This document shows positions 7,290 to 15,431 of a stretch of DNA of 64,000 bases, piece after piece. The stretch is taken from positions 62,001 to 126,000 of the forward strand of contig CAYFPQ010000001.1 in assembly GCA_964345005.1 (NCBI GenBank). Direction: 5' to 3'. This stretch comes from JABMPJ01 sp964345005 (GTDB lineage: Bacteria; Verrucomicrobiota; Kiritimatiellia; UBA8416; JABMPJ01). The notes under the pieces are model-generated. The model saw only the letters and a program-made list of their open reading frames with translations, had not been told where the DNA came from and searched no databases. Numbering within the stretch: position 1 is the stretch's first letter; each line of letters begins with the position of its first letter. Made by a program: the position numbers and the translations under genes.

Positions 7290-8297
7290 ATGCGAATTGC
7301 GGTAGATGCCATGGGAGGGGATCATGCCCCCCGCGAGATCGTACGAGGCGCAGTGGATGCGGCCCGGCGACTGGAGGGAGTGACCCAGATACTCCTGGTT
7401 GGAATCGAGGACGCCGTACGTGCGGAGCTGTCCGAGCTAAGCAGTATTCCTTCGAAGATCGAGGTCGTCCATGCCTCCGAAGTAGTGGATATGGACGAGA
7501 AGCCCGTTGAAGCGTTGCGCCGCAAGAAGGACTCCTCCATTGCACGGGCCGTCGATCTCGTCAAGAAGGGCGACGCCGATGCTGTTGTTTCTGCCGGAAA
7601 CACCGGTGCGGTCATGGTGTCGGCGACACTCCGGCTCCGTAAGCTCGAAGCCGTGGAACGTCCCGCCATTGCCACGGTCATGCCGACCCGTAATCGACCT
7701 TTCGTATTGCTCGATGCCGGGGCGAACACGGACTGCACGCCGAAGTTCCTGGCCCAGTTTGGCGTTATGGGGCAGGTCTACTCGCGGCTGATCCTCGGCC
7801 AGGAGAACCCCATCGTTGGGTTGCTCAGCATCGGTGGCGAGGAGGTCAAGGGCAACGATATGACCCGCGAAACCTTCAAGCTTCTCTCCGATTCCGGTCT
7901 CAACTTTCGGGGCAATGTCGAGGGACATGACCTCTTCGAGGGCGAGACTGACGTGGTCGTGTGCGATGGCTTCGTTGGCAACGTGGTTCTCAAAACCGCC
8001 GAGAGCGTGAGCATGGCCATTGGCCATTGGCTGAAGAAGGAGTTTAAGAAGAATCCGATCCGAATGCTGGGTGCAGTGCTTCTCGGTGGTGCACTCCGCA
8101 CGATGAAGAAGAAACTGGATCCCGAAAGCTATGGTGGCGCACCGTTGCTCGGCGTGAACGGCGTGTGTATCATCACACACGGTTCGTCGAGCGCCCGGGC
8201 AATTTACCATGCCATTCGCGTCGCAAAGGACTCGGTCGTGGGCCATCTGAATGACGCGATTGTGGAGAAGATCAAGGCTTTGGACGGCAGGCTGTAG
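7290..8297 (+). CDS. plsX: Phosphate acyltransferase PlsX
   Basis: PlsX converts acyl-ACP to acyl-phosphate, the donor for PlsY in the first step of phospholipid synthesis; it is a peripheral membrane enzyme. The 335-residue protein starts MRIAVDAMGGDHAPREIV, the family signature, and contains DAVVSAGNTGAVM and a C-terminal GSSSARAI. I chose ATG 7290 because GGGAGAG lies nine bases upstream; an in-frame TTG at 7251 gives 13 extra residues without family match. Gene order plsX-fabH-fabD-fabG-acpP is classical. The upstream terminator means it may also have its own promoter in 7245-7289, though none is clear. Confidence 0.96.
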   Translation: MRIAVDAMGGDHAPREIVRGAVDAARRLEGVTQILLVGIEDAVRAELSELSSIPSKIEVVHASEVVDMDEKPVEALRRKKDSSIARAVDLVKKGDADAVVSAGNTGAVMVSATLRLRKLEAVERPAIATVMPTRNRPFVLLDAGANTDCTPKFLAQFGVMGQVYSRLILGQENPIVGLLSIGGEEVKGNDMTRETFKLLSDSGLNFRGNVEGHDLFEGETDVVVCDGFVGNVVLKTAESVSMAIGHWLKKEFKKNPIRMLGAVLLGGALRTMKKKLDPESYGGAPLLGVNGVCIITHGSSSARAIYHAIRVAKDSVVGHLNDAIVEKIKALDGRL

Positions 8298-8302
8298 AGG
8301 AT

Positions 8303-8337
8303 TAGCCGCGAAAGAGCGCAGCGAACGCAAAGAAAGA
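8303..8337. repeat. Period-9 repeat between plsX and fabH
   Basis: Units CGCGAAAGA, GCGCAGCGA and ACGCAAAGA follow one another with a 9-base period just before the fabH start. A close relative lies at 30290-30323 upstream of thiI. It ends seven bases before ATG 8345 and probably supplies the weak ribosome site. Confidence 0.75.
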
Positions 8338-8344
8338 AGATTAC

Positions 8345-9331
8345 ATGACACGCGCAGTCAGGATATCAGGTACCGGTTCTTATCTTCCCGAGAAGGTTCT
8401 GACCAATTACGACCTCGAGAAGATGGTCGATACGACGCATGAGTGGATTCATACGCGGTCGGGTATCTCCGAGCGTCACATTGCGGCGGAAGGCGAGGCA
8501 ACGTCGCATATGTCTGCCGTGGCGGCAAGGAACGCTCTCGATGAGGCGGGAATCAAGGCCGAAGAGCTGGACATGATCATCGTCGGCACGATTACGCCTG
8601 ACATGGTCTTCCCCAATACGGCGTGCTTTGTGCAGGACCAGATCGGGGCCAAGAACGCCTTCTGTTTCGATGTCGAGGCCGCATGCTCCGGCTTTCTCTA
8701 CTCGATAGACATCGCCCGTAACTACATCTCCAACGGTTCGGCAAACAACGTCCTTGTTATCGGAGCCGAAAAGCTGAGCAGCATTACGGACTGGGAAGAT
8801 CGCGCTACCTGTGTCCTGTTTGGCGATGGCGCCGGTGCGGTGGTGCTGAGTGCTGCCGAAGAAGGGCAGCGCGGCATCATGGGAACGGTCATGGGGTCGG
8901 ACGGCAGCCTGAACGAATTGCTCAACGTGCCCGGAGGCGGCAGCCGTCATCCCGCATCGCACCAGACGATCGACGATCGGATGCACTACATGAAGATGAC
9001 GGGGCGCGAGGTATTCAAGCACGCGGTCCGTTGCATGTCGGACGCGGCCGTTACAGTGCTGGAGAAGGCGGGGCTGACGGTAGATGATGTCGCCTGCATC
9101 ATCCCGCACCAGGCCAATGCCCGCATCATCAACGCGATTGCCTCCCGTCTCGGCACCGAAGACGGTAAGGTCTATATGAATCTGGAACGCGTGGGCAACA
9201 TGTCGGCGGCGTCTGTGCCCGTTGCGCTGGACGAAGCCGTTCGTTCCGGTCGGATCAAGCGTGGCGATGTCGTGCTGTTTGTGGTGTTTGGCGGTGGATT
9301 CACGTGGGGGGCGTCGGTCCTTGAATGGTAG
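8345..9331 (+). CDS. fabH: 3-oxoacyl-ACP synthase III
   Basis: FabH condenses acetyl-CoA with malonyl-ACP to begin fatty acid synthesis. The 328-residue protein has the complete Cys-His-Asn triad: Cys114 in EAACSGF, His255 in IIPHQANAR and Asn285 in GNMSAAS. The N-terminus ISGTGSYLPEKVLTN and the C-terminus FGGGFTWGASVLEW are typical. It lies 47 bases after plsX, separated by a period-9 repeat, and 217 bases before fabD, separated by a large palindromic element. Length and motifs are normal, so it should be active in the cytosol. Confidence 0.97.
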   Translation: MTRAVRISGTGSYLPEKVLTNYDLEKMVDTTHEWIHTRSGISERHIAAEGEATSHMSAVAARNALDEAGIKAEELDMIIVGTITPDMVFPNTACFVQDQIGAKNAFCFDVEAACSGFLYSIDIARNYISNGSANNVLVIGAEKLSSITDWEDRATCVLFGDGAGAVVLSAAEEGQRGIMGTVMGSDGSLNELLNVPGGGSRHPASHQTIDDRMHYMKMTGREVFKHAVRCMSDAAVTVLEKAGLTVDDVACIIPHQANARIINAIASRLGTEDGKVYMNLERVGNMSAASVPVALDEAVRSGRIKRGDVVLFVVFGGGFTWGASVLEW

Positions 9332-9340
9332 AGCCGCTCC

Positions 9341-9416
9341 GGCCCGGGGGAAGGTCCTCCGCCCGGCCGTCCCGGAATACCGGGCCGCCAAGGAGCGGGT
9401 GACCTTCCCCCGGGCC
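9341..9416. repeat. Large palindromic element between fabH and fabD
   Basis: Sixteen bases at 9341-9356 are perfectly complementary to 9401-9416. Inside lies a second hairpin, CCCGG AATA CCGGG (9371-9384). To the right the phrase CCTCCGCTGGGGGTA occurs twice (about 9415-9429 and 9454-9468). A relative with the same AATACC hairpin and closing GGGGTAGGT lies after fabD at 10480-10540. Confidence 0.85.
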
Positions 9417-9548
9417 TCCGCTGGGGGTAGGTAGGTCCCTGGTGAGGTCGGAAGGCCTCCGCTGGGGGTACTACCTTTCTGCGGGTGTGGGGGGTATAGG
9501 GGGGTATGGAGAATAGGCGCGGCGGAGGGCCGCACGGGGAGTGAGAGT

Positions 9549-10460
9549 ATGAGTGCTGCATTGATTTTCTCGGGCCAGGGCGCCCAGTCGGTGGGAATGG
9601 GTAAGGATCTGGCGGACAAGTATCCGGTTTGCGCCGATCTCTATGCCAAGGCAGATGAGGTCATTGGCTACGAGCTGTCGAAGATTTGCTTTGAAGGGCC
9701 GGACGAGGAACTGACGAAGTCGAATCATTGCCAGCCGGCCATCTTCGTCACAAGCGTGGCATGTGCCAAGGCGCTGGAGGCTGAGGGCGTGGGGCCCCAG
9801 GCTGTCGCCATGGCTGGTCTGAGTCTGGGCGAGTGGACTGCGCTGCACATGGCAGGCGTGTTGAGCTTTGAGGACACGGTCAAGGTGCTTGAGGCGCGTG
9901 GTCGTTTCATGCAGGAGGCTTGCGATGAGCAGGCGGGCGGTATGGTCAGCATCATTGGGCTCTCACGTGAACAGCTTGACGGTATCTGCGCCGAAGCGGG
10001 CGTGACAGTAGCGAATCTCAACTCGTCGGCCCAGACGGTGTTGTCGGGGCCGAAAGCGGGAATCGAGAAGGCTGAAGCGTTCGCCACAGAGGCAGGCGCG
10101 AAGCGGGCGATCATCCTGAACGTGGCTGGGGCGTTCCACTCGCCACTGATGGCCTCAGCCGCGACCAAGCTGGACGAAGTGTTGGCCGGTGTCACTTTCA
10201 ATGAGCCGACTGTCCCCGTATTGTCTAATGTCATGGGTGAGCCGCATGCAGGCGCGGACGCGATCCGGGCCAATATGGTCCGCCAGGTGACGGACTCGGT
10301 CTTATGGCTGTCGTGCGTTGAGTGGATGCAGGCGCAGGGCGTGAACCGGTACGTCGAGTGTGGACCAGGCAGGGTTCTGACGGGGCTGATCAAGCGGATT
10401 GCGGCCGGTGCCACGCTGCAAAACGTGAATGATGTCGCGTCGGCGCTCCGGCTAAGGTAA
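9549..10460 (+). CDS. fabD: Malonyl-CoA:ACP transacylase
   Basis: FabD moves malonyl from CoA to ACP for chain elongation. The 303-residue protein opens with LIFSGQGAQSVGMGKDL. The nucleophile Ser92 sits in AGLSLGEWTA and His197 in GAFHSPLM. The residue before the serine is Leu instead of the more common His (GHSLGE); to my knowledge GLSLGE is seen in chlamydial and verrucomicrobial FabD, which supports the assignment to the PVC group. The gene is flanked on both sides by related AATACC palindromic elements, which is odd for an operon core. Start ATG 9549 has GGGGAGTGAGAGT upstream. Confidence 0.96.
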   Translation: MSAALIFSGQGAQSVGMGKDLADKYPVCADLYAKADEVIGYELSKICFEGPDEELTKSNHCQPAIFVTSVACAKALEAEGVGPQAVAMAGLSLGEWTALHMAGVLSFEDTVKVLEARGRFMQEACDEQAGGMVSIIGLSREQLDGICAEAGVTVANLNSSAQTVLSGPKAGIEKAEAFATEAGAKRAIILNVAGAFHSPLMASAATKLDEVLAGVTFNEPTVPVLSNVMGEPHAGADAIRANMVRQVTDSVLWLSCVEWMQAQGVNRYVECGPGRVLTGLIKRIAAGATLQNVNDVASALRLR

Positions 10461-10773
10461 GCCATTCTTGGCTGGAGATCGCGGAATACCGCGCTCAAAG
10501 GCCTGCGAAGGGCTCACCTTAGCCTTCGCTTGGGGTAGGTTGAAGGCACGGCACAGACATACCCAATGACGAAATGCCCAAAGAAACCAAGCAGCGAAAT
10601 GCGAAACATGCGGTGTGCTTTCGTCCGGGCTTCGTCATTCGTCATTCCTTGGGTATTCGGGTACTTGGGTGTTTCGTCATTTCCGAGTCCTTAGCATAGC
10701 GTGTAGAGTCTGATGTGGTTTACCCCAGCATTCACTGGGGGATGGGGTAGATGATAGGGGAAGGAGTGAGGAA
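10461..10773. other. 313-base fabD-fabG spacer filled with repeats
   Basis: No gene is seen. It holds the hairpin CGCGG AATA CCGCG (10480-10493) with a trailing GCTTGGGGTAGGT, the heptad palindrome at 10559-10684, and a hairpin around 10723-10742 in which ACCCCAG faces CTGGGGG. The fabG ribosome site GGAAGGAG (about 10759-10766) is at the right end. Confidence 0.75.
10559..10684. repeat. Imperfect inverted repeat of heptad words
   Basis: The left arm (10559-10606) repeats words like CCCAATGACGAAAT and the right arm (10631-10684) repeats TCGTCAT, TCGTCAT, TCCTTGG, GTATTCG, GGTACTT, GGGTGTT, TCGTCAT with period 7. The arms are partly complementary and could fold into a long hairpin between fabD and fabG. 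Confidence 0.7.
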
Positions 10774-11517
10774 ATGGGTGCGTTAGACGGTAAGGTTGCG
10801 ATAGTGACGGGTGCAGCGCGCGGAATCGGCGCGGCGATCGCGGTTCGCCTGGCGAACGAAGGCTCGGATATTGCGCTGTGCGATCTTCAGGAGGACTGGC
10901 TGACGGAAACGGCCGAGGCCGTGAAGGCGGCGGGTCGTGACGTGGGGTGTTTTGGCGTGGATGTCAGCGACTCGGACGGCGTCAATGGGGTGGTCGAGAA
11001 GGTGGTGTCGGCACATGGCGGCGTCGATATACTGGTCAACAATGCGGGGATCACACGCGACACGCTGATGATGCGAATGTCGGACGAAGATTGGGATGCG
11101 GTCCTGAACGTGAATCTGAAGGGAACCTTCCTGTTCACGCGTGCCGTAGCTCGCCCGATGATGAAGAAAAAGGCCGGTACAGTGGTCAATATCGCATCGA
11201 TTATTGGCTTGATAGGTAATGCCGGTCAGTGTAACTATTCGGCGTCAAAGGCCGGGGTTATAGCACTCACGAAGTCCTCAGCGAAGGAGATGGCCTCGCG
11301 AAACATCCGCGTAAATGCGGTTGCACCGGGCTTCATACAGTCGAAAATGACCGACGCATTGTCGGAGGACATTCGGGACAAGATGCTGGGGGCTATTCCG
11401 ATGAAGCGTTTCGGAACTCCGGAAGACGTGGCAGATGTTGTAGTGTTCCTCGCGGGGGATACGTCCGGCTATATGACTGGGCAGGTTTTGACCGTGAGTG
11501 GCGGAATGGTAATGTAG
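10774..11517 (+). CDS. fabG: 3-oxoacyl-ACP reductase
   Basis: FabG reduces 3-oxoacyl-ACP with NADPH. The 247-residue short-chain dehydrogenase has the cofactor motif TGAARGIG (12-19), NNAG (89-92) and the catalytic Ser142, Tyr155 and Lys159 (YSASK). The C-terminus SGYMTGQVLTVSGGMVM is standard for the ACP reductase branch. It lies 27 bases before acpP with a good ribosome site between them, so the two are translated from one message. A strong GGAAGGAG site precedes the start. Confidence 0.97.
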   Translation: MGALDGKVAIVTGAARGIGAAIAVRLANEGSDIALCDLQEDWLTETAEAVKAAGRDVGCFGVDVSDSDGVNGVVEKVVSAHGGVDILVNNAGITRDTLMMRMSDEDWDAVLNVNLKGTFLFTRAVARPMMKKKAGTVVNIASIIGLIGNAGQCNYSASKAGVIALTKSSAKEMASRNIRVNAVAPGFIQSKMTDALSEDIRDKMLGAIPMKRFGTPEDVADVVVFLAGDTSGYMTGQVLTVSGGMVM

Positions 11518-11544
11518 AGTCCAACCTATAGAAGGAGAAGTAAC

Positions 11545-11784
11545 ATGGCTCTTGAGGACAAAGTAAAAGAGATCATCGTGGAACAGCTCGGCGTTAACGC
11601 CGACCAGGTTACCGCCGAGGCCTCGTTCATTGAGGATCTGGGTGCCGACTCGCTCGATACGGTCGAGCTGGTTATGGCGTTCGAAGAAGAGTTCGGTGCC
11701 GAGATTCCGGATGAGGACGCTGAGAAGCTCACGAGCGTGGGTGCTGTCCTCAGCTACCTGAAGGAAAAGGGCTTTGACGCCTAA
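11545..11784 (+). CDS. acpP: Acyl carrier protein
   Basis: This 79-residue acidic protein carries growing acyl chains on a phosphopantetheine attached to Ser36 in the motif LGADSLDTVELVM. CoaD in this window makes a precursor of that cofactor. The ribosome site AGAAGGAGA is strong, as expected for one of the most abundant proteins in the cell. An intrinsic terminator follows 16 bases after the stop, which allows acpP to be expressed above fabF. Confidence 0.98.
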   Translation: MALEDKVKEIIVEQLGVNADQVTAEASFIEDLGADSLDTVELVMAFEEEFGAEIPDEDAEKLTSVGAVLSYLKEKGFDA

Positions 11785-11800
11785 AGGCTTGAGGTGATCG

Positions 11801-11840
11801 TAACCGGGAGGACCCAGTGATGGTTCTCCCGGTTATTTCA
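11801..11840 (+). terminator. Rho-independent terminator after acpP
   Basis: TAACCGGGAG (11801-11810) pairs perfectly with CTCCCGGTTA (11826-11835) around a 15-base loop and is followed by TTTCATTT. It closes the acpP message; fabF must rely on readthrough or on a promoter in 11841-12116. Confidence 0.72.
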
Positions 11841-11905
11841 TTTCTGGGTACTTGCGGGCTTCATGACGTGGGAGATGTAAGGCCCGGTTCGCTGCAATGC
11901 AGCAA

Positions 11906-12040
11906 GAACATCGAACATCGAACAAGGAACATCCAACGCAGAACTGAACGAGTCTTGAGGATAAGCGGTTGTCAGGCCGACTATTCGCCGACTCTCGCAG
12001 CGTTGGATGTTGGGAGTTCCTTGTTGGCTGTTGGATGTTC
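11906..12040. repeat. Inverted heptad-repeat pair between acpP and fabF
   Basis: The left arm (11906-11940) is made of heptads AACATCG, AACATCG, AACAAGG, AACATCC. The right arm (12000-12040) is largely its reverse complement. The 59-base centre is unrelated to any gene. The whole could form a hairpin of about 35 base pairs within the 332-base acpP-fabF spacer, in which no gene is found. Confidence 0.85.
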
Positions 12041-12116
12041 AAAGCAGTGAGACTGGCGCGCACTTAAGCAGCAGTACAGTGCGCTGACTGGTGTTGATGA
12101 AGGAAAGGGCGTAACG

Positions 12117-13349
12117 ATGAGACGAGTAGTCATTACGGGGCTGGGTGTTGTTTCTCCTCTTGGCTGTGACCTGTCGACGGTGTGGCAGAAGTTGCAGGCA
12201 GGGGAATCGGGCATTGGCCCAATCACGAAGTTCGACGCGACGGACTTCGATAGCAAGATCGCTGGTGAAGTGTCCGATTTCGATCCGAGCGTGGCAATCG
12301 ATCGCAAGGCCATGCGTCGCATGGACGAGTTTTCGATCTTCGCCATGGCAGCGGCCAAGTCGGCCGTTGAGGATTCCGGCGTCGATTTCTCGGCGGAAGA
12401 TCCAACCCGTATGGGCGTGATTGTCTCCTCCGGTATCGGTGGGCTGAGAACTCTTGAAGTACAGGCCAAGAGCATGCTGGAGCGCGGTCCGGGCCGCTGT
12501 TCCCCGTTCATGATCCCGCAGATGATCATCAACATGGCGGGTGGCCTGATTGCCATCGAGTACGGCTGTCAGGGCCCCAACTACGCAGTGGTTACAGCCT
12601 GTGCCTCGGCTTCACACGGCCTCGGTCTCTCCATGCAGAGCATTCAGCGCGGTGAAGCCGACGTGATCATCAGCGGAGGCAGCGAGGCCTCGGTTACCAC
12701 GCTGGGCGTGGGCGGTTTCTGTGCGATGAGGGCGCTGAGTACGCGGAACGACGATCCTACGGCGGCGAGCCGTCCGTTCGACGTTGACCGTAACGGTTTC
12801 GTTATCGCCGATGGTGGCGCTATCATTATCCTCGAGGAACTTGAGCACGCCAAGGCGCGCGGCGCCAAGATCTACTGCGAGCTGGCGGGCTTTGGCATGA
12901 CCTGCGACGCCTACCACATAACGGCGCCAACCGAGAGTGGTGATGGCGCTGCGCGCGCCATGAAGATGGCGATGGATAGCGCCGACGTAGCACCGGCGGA
13001 CGTCAGCTACATCAACGCGCACGGTACGAGCACGCAGCTCAATGACGTCATGGAAACAGCGGCCATCCGCGGGGCGCTGGGCGATGCAGCGGATAACGTG
13101 ATGGTGAGCTCAACGAAATCGATGACCGGACACATGCTCGGTGCAGCGGGAGGGTTCGAAGCTGCGGTCGTAAGCCTGGCGCTGCGTGACCAGGTGGTGC
13201 CGCCGACAATCAATCACAAGCAGCCCGATCCGAAATGCGATCTCGACTACGTTCCGAACGAGGCGCGTGAGGCGGCCGTGAACGTCTGTCTGAGCAACTC
13301 GCTGGGATTCGGTGGCCACAACGCCTGTCTGGCCTTCAAGAAGATTTAG
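12117..13349 (+). CDS. fabF: 3-oxoacyl-ACP synthase II
   Basis: FabF elongates acyl-ACP with malonyl-ACP. The 410-residue protein starts MRRVVITGLGVVSPLG and has the Cys-His-His triad: Cys162 in TACASASHG, His302 in NAHGTST and His339 in MTGHMLGAAG. It ends with SLGFGGHNACLAFKK. It is the last gene of the fatty-acid run and is separated from acpP by a terminator and a heptad palindrome. A GGAAAGGGCG ribosome site precedes ATG 12117. Length and motifs are normal. Confidence 0.97.
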   Translation: MRRVVITGLGVVSPLGCDLSTVWQKLQAGESGIGPITKFDATDFDSKIAGEVSDFDPSVAIDRKAMRRMDEFSIFAMAAAKSAVEDSGVDFSAEDPTRMGVIVSSGIGGLRTLEVQAKSMLERGPGRCSPFMIPQMIINMAGGLIAIEYGCQGPNYAVVTACASASHGLGLSMQSIQRGEADVIISGGSEASVTTLGVGGFCAMRALSTRNDDPTAASRPFDVDRNGFVIADGGAIIILEELEHAKARGAKIYCELAGFGMTCDAYHITAPTESGDGAARAMKMAMDSADVAPADVSYINAHGTSTQLNDVMETAAIRGALGDAADNVMVSSTKSMTGHMLGAAGGFEAAVVSLALRDQVVPPTINHKQPDPKCDLDYVPNEAREAAVNVCLSNSLGFGGHNACLAFKKI

Positions 13350-13373
13350 AGGCAGGAAAGACTGCCATGCTTG

Positions 13374-13689
13374 CGGCTCGCTGGGGACAGCTCGCCCTAC
13401 CTGGCATTCGATGTGTCTAGATCGACCCTGTCCGAAAAGGGTTGGGACATCAGAAAGGGCGAATGACGGAGAGAATATCCAATATCCAACAAGGAATCTC
13501 CAATATCCAAGGTAAGACTTCGGTCGATACCGACGGAAACCGCGGAAGGTAGCGTGAAGTCCGGCAGAAGTTCCCCCCCTTGTAAATTGGATTTGAGTGT
13601 TGGCTATTGGATATTGAGATTCCAAAGAGCGCAGATACCTTTTCGGACGACGTCTAGATCGTGGCTGGGGTAGCTCTCCGAGCGAGCCG
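13374..13689. repeat. Three nested inverted repeats after fabF
   Basis: The outer arms are a TAGGGC-type palindrome half at 13374-13402 and an imperfect complement at 13663-13689. Inside them GTCCGAAAAGG (13430-13440) pairs with CCTTTTCGGAC (13638-13648). Innermost, a heptad array of CAATATC-type words (13473-13510) faces its imperfect complement (13586-13623). The 363-base fabF-csgG spacer holds no gene. The layers suggest that elements inserted one inside another. Confidence 0.8.
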
Positions 13690-13712
13690 TGTCAGCGCTT
13701 GGGACTCCTCCT

Positions 13713-14639
13713 CTACTCTGTCGCGAAGACGGACATGCCCTTCCTGATCTTGTCGGCTCCGCTCAATGGGGTCAGGTAGGCGATCTTCTCTTTGACTTTG
13801 GCGGCTTTGGCGGTCGCGATGGTGGTCAATTCGGTGTCGAGCACTTCGCCGGTGTCCTCGTCCACAAGCTCCTCGACCTCTCCGATGGAGAACTCCGCGC
13901 CCTTGGTAACGCCTTCGCGTGAGCCGCGATTCATGATGATTTTGCCTTTCTTGGCCATCATGATGGTGCCTTCCCAGGGGATGTCCTCAAGCTGCTCAAC
14001 CAGGAACTCGAGACCTTGGCCGACGGCATCCTCGCACGCCTTGCCGACGTTATCCTTCTTGAATCCCGCTAAATCCCCGCGCAGACCGCCCAGCTTGGAG
14101 CCGTGATAGCCAACGGAGAGGCCCTTGCGACCGGACTTGCCCACCAGCTTCGTGGAGGCGACGACCTGGCCTGTCTCGGAATCGACAACATACATCGTGA
14201 TGTTCACTTCCGCGCTGTCTTTGCTGCCGCCAAGGCTGATCCCCTTGAAGCTGAATCGCCCTTTTCCTCCCTTGGTGCTCGACTGCACGTGTGTGATCTC
14301 GCCCTTGACCAGAAGCTGGGCAGGCGTCATTCGTCCGATCTTCGGAGCCTTCTTTCCACCGGCCACGCGCCCGCTGGCGGCGAAGTCCTGTTCTGCCATG
14401 GCTTCGACCCGCATCTCCTTGTCACCCAGCACAATGAACCAGCCGGACTGCTGGAGTGCGTCGGTGAGAATCGATGTGAAGCCATCCCCGATAGCCCACT
14501 GCCCGCGCCACCCCGCCTTGTTTCTGAAGGTGCTGACCGTAATGGAATAACGTAGGTTCCCCTTGTTCTCGGGAATTCCGGCCAGGCATACCGTGGCCAG
14601 CGTCAACAATGCGAGGGAGAGAAGAAGGCATCTCTTCAT
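13713..14639 (-). CDS. CsgG/HfaB-like secreted or periplasmic protein
   Basis: The 308-residue protein has a signal peptide (LLLSLALLTLATVCLAG) without a clear lipobox. Residues 30-220 resemble CsgG/HfaB proteins: RYSITVSTFRNKAG, an ILTDALQQSGWFIVLGD helix-strand, LLVKGEITHV and MYVVDSETGQVVAS. CsgG forms an outer-membrane export channel for curli; many relatives in other phyla have unknown periplasmic roles. The C-terminal 90 residues (GKIIMNRGSREGVTKGAEFSI) look like a small beta domain. It stands alone, divergent from a winged-helix regulator across a spacer with a heptad palindrome. Export is clear; channel function is not. Confidence 0.75.
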   Translation of the reverse strand: MKRCLLLSLALLTLATVCLAGIPENKGNLRYSITVSTFRNKAGWRGQWAIGDGFTSILTDALQQSGWFIVLGDKEMRVEAMAEQDFAASGRVAGGKKAPKIGRMTPAQLLVKGEITHVQSSTKGGKGRFSFKGISLGGSKDSAEVNITMYVVDSETGQVVASTKLVGKSGRKGLSVGYHGSKLGGLRGDLAGFKKDNVGKACEDAVGQGLEFLVEQLEDIPWEGTIMMAKKGKIIMNRGSREGVTKGAEFSIGEVEELVDEDTGEVLDTELTTIATAKAAKVKEKIAYLTPLSGADKIRKGMSVFATE

Positions 14640-14740
14640 AGCGTGTGCTCCTGTGGGTTGGTTTCCTATGCGCTCATGCTAACGGGATGGGTAGGGAGGG
14701 GCAACCGAGATTTTCCGCCGTTACGAAAAATCAGGTTGTT

Positions 14741-14835
14741 AGACTGTAGGCTGTAGGCTATAGGATTAGAGACCGGAAGGATCAATGTCCTGCACTATGT
14801 CAGACCTTCAGCCTACAGTCTACAGCCTATAGCCT
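14741..14835. repeat. Inverted heptad-repeat pair in a divergent promoter region
   Basis: The left arm (14741-14764) repeats TAGACTG, TAGGCTG, TAGGCTA; the right arm (14812-14835) repeats CCTACAG, TCTACAG, CCTATAG. The arms are complementary over about 20 bases and the right arm ends eight bases before ATG 14843, so a message starting upstream would fold over the ribosome site. Confidence 0.85.
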
Positions 14836-14842
14836 TCTCCCC

Positions 14843-15427
14843 ATGAACGGACTGGATTTTCTGCTCGCGAATCGCACACACCTGCGCGTGTTGCGTGTTC
14901 TGTTCGAGGCGGAAGGACAGATGACAGGGCGAGCCGTACAGCGTGCGGCGGGGCTTTCAAATAAGGTCACGATGGACGCGCTTCACAGGCTCGTGGAGCT
15001 CCGAGCACTCCACGTTGAACCTCATGGGCGGTCGCAACTCTACGAGATCAACAGGAACCACTACCTCGTTGATCGGGCCCTGACGCCGGCGTTCGACGCT
15101 GAGGAGCATTTCTGGGAGGATGTGGCACGTACAGTCCGGCGTATCATCCGCCCTCGCCCGATCGCCGCAGTGGCCACCGGGCCGCTCGCGCGCGACGAGA
15201 CCCAGTATGGCGGACGGCTCATGTTGACCATGCTGTTCTCAACCGGCCGCAACCGGCTGCGCGCGCTGCAGACCGTGGGCGCCCTGGCAAGACAGATTCA
15301 AGACCGGTATGCCCTCAGCCTTGAGCAGCAACTGCTGGATCTCAAGACGATGGACCGTGACGAGTACATCCCGCTCTGGCGAAGGGTTGAGCGCGAGGGC
15401 ATCCTGCTGTTTGGCTCGCTGCCTTAG
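14843..15427 (+). CDS. Winged-helix protein with nucleotidyltransferase-like C-terminus
   Basis: The first 75 residues form a winged helix (LRVLRVLFEAEGQMTGRAVQ, then LSNKVTMDALHRLVELRAL, a wing around HGRSQLYEIN). The C-terminal 110 residues (IAAVATGPLARDE, then LMLTMLFST) recall a degenerate nucleotidyltransferase domain without the GSxxxGxxxxxSDxD active-site motif. Proteins of this layout are annotated as transcriptional regulators; the target is unknown. It is divergent from the CsgG-like gene and convergent with glmM, whose stop lies five bases away. The hairpin just before its start could control translation. Confidence 0.6.
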   Translation: MNGLDFLLANRTHLRVLRVLFEAEGQMTGRAVQRAAGLSNKVTMDALHRLVELRALHVEPHGRSQLYEINRNHYLVDRALTPAFDAEEHFWEDVARTVRRIIRPRPIAAVATGPLARDETQYGGRLMLTMLFSTGRNRLRALQTVGALARQIQDRYALSLEQQLLDLKTMDRDEYIPLWRRVEREGILLFGSLP

Positions 15428-15431
15428 GGGT

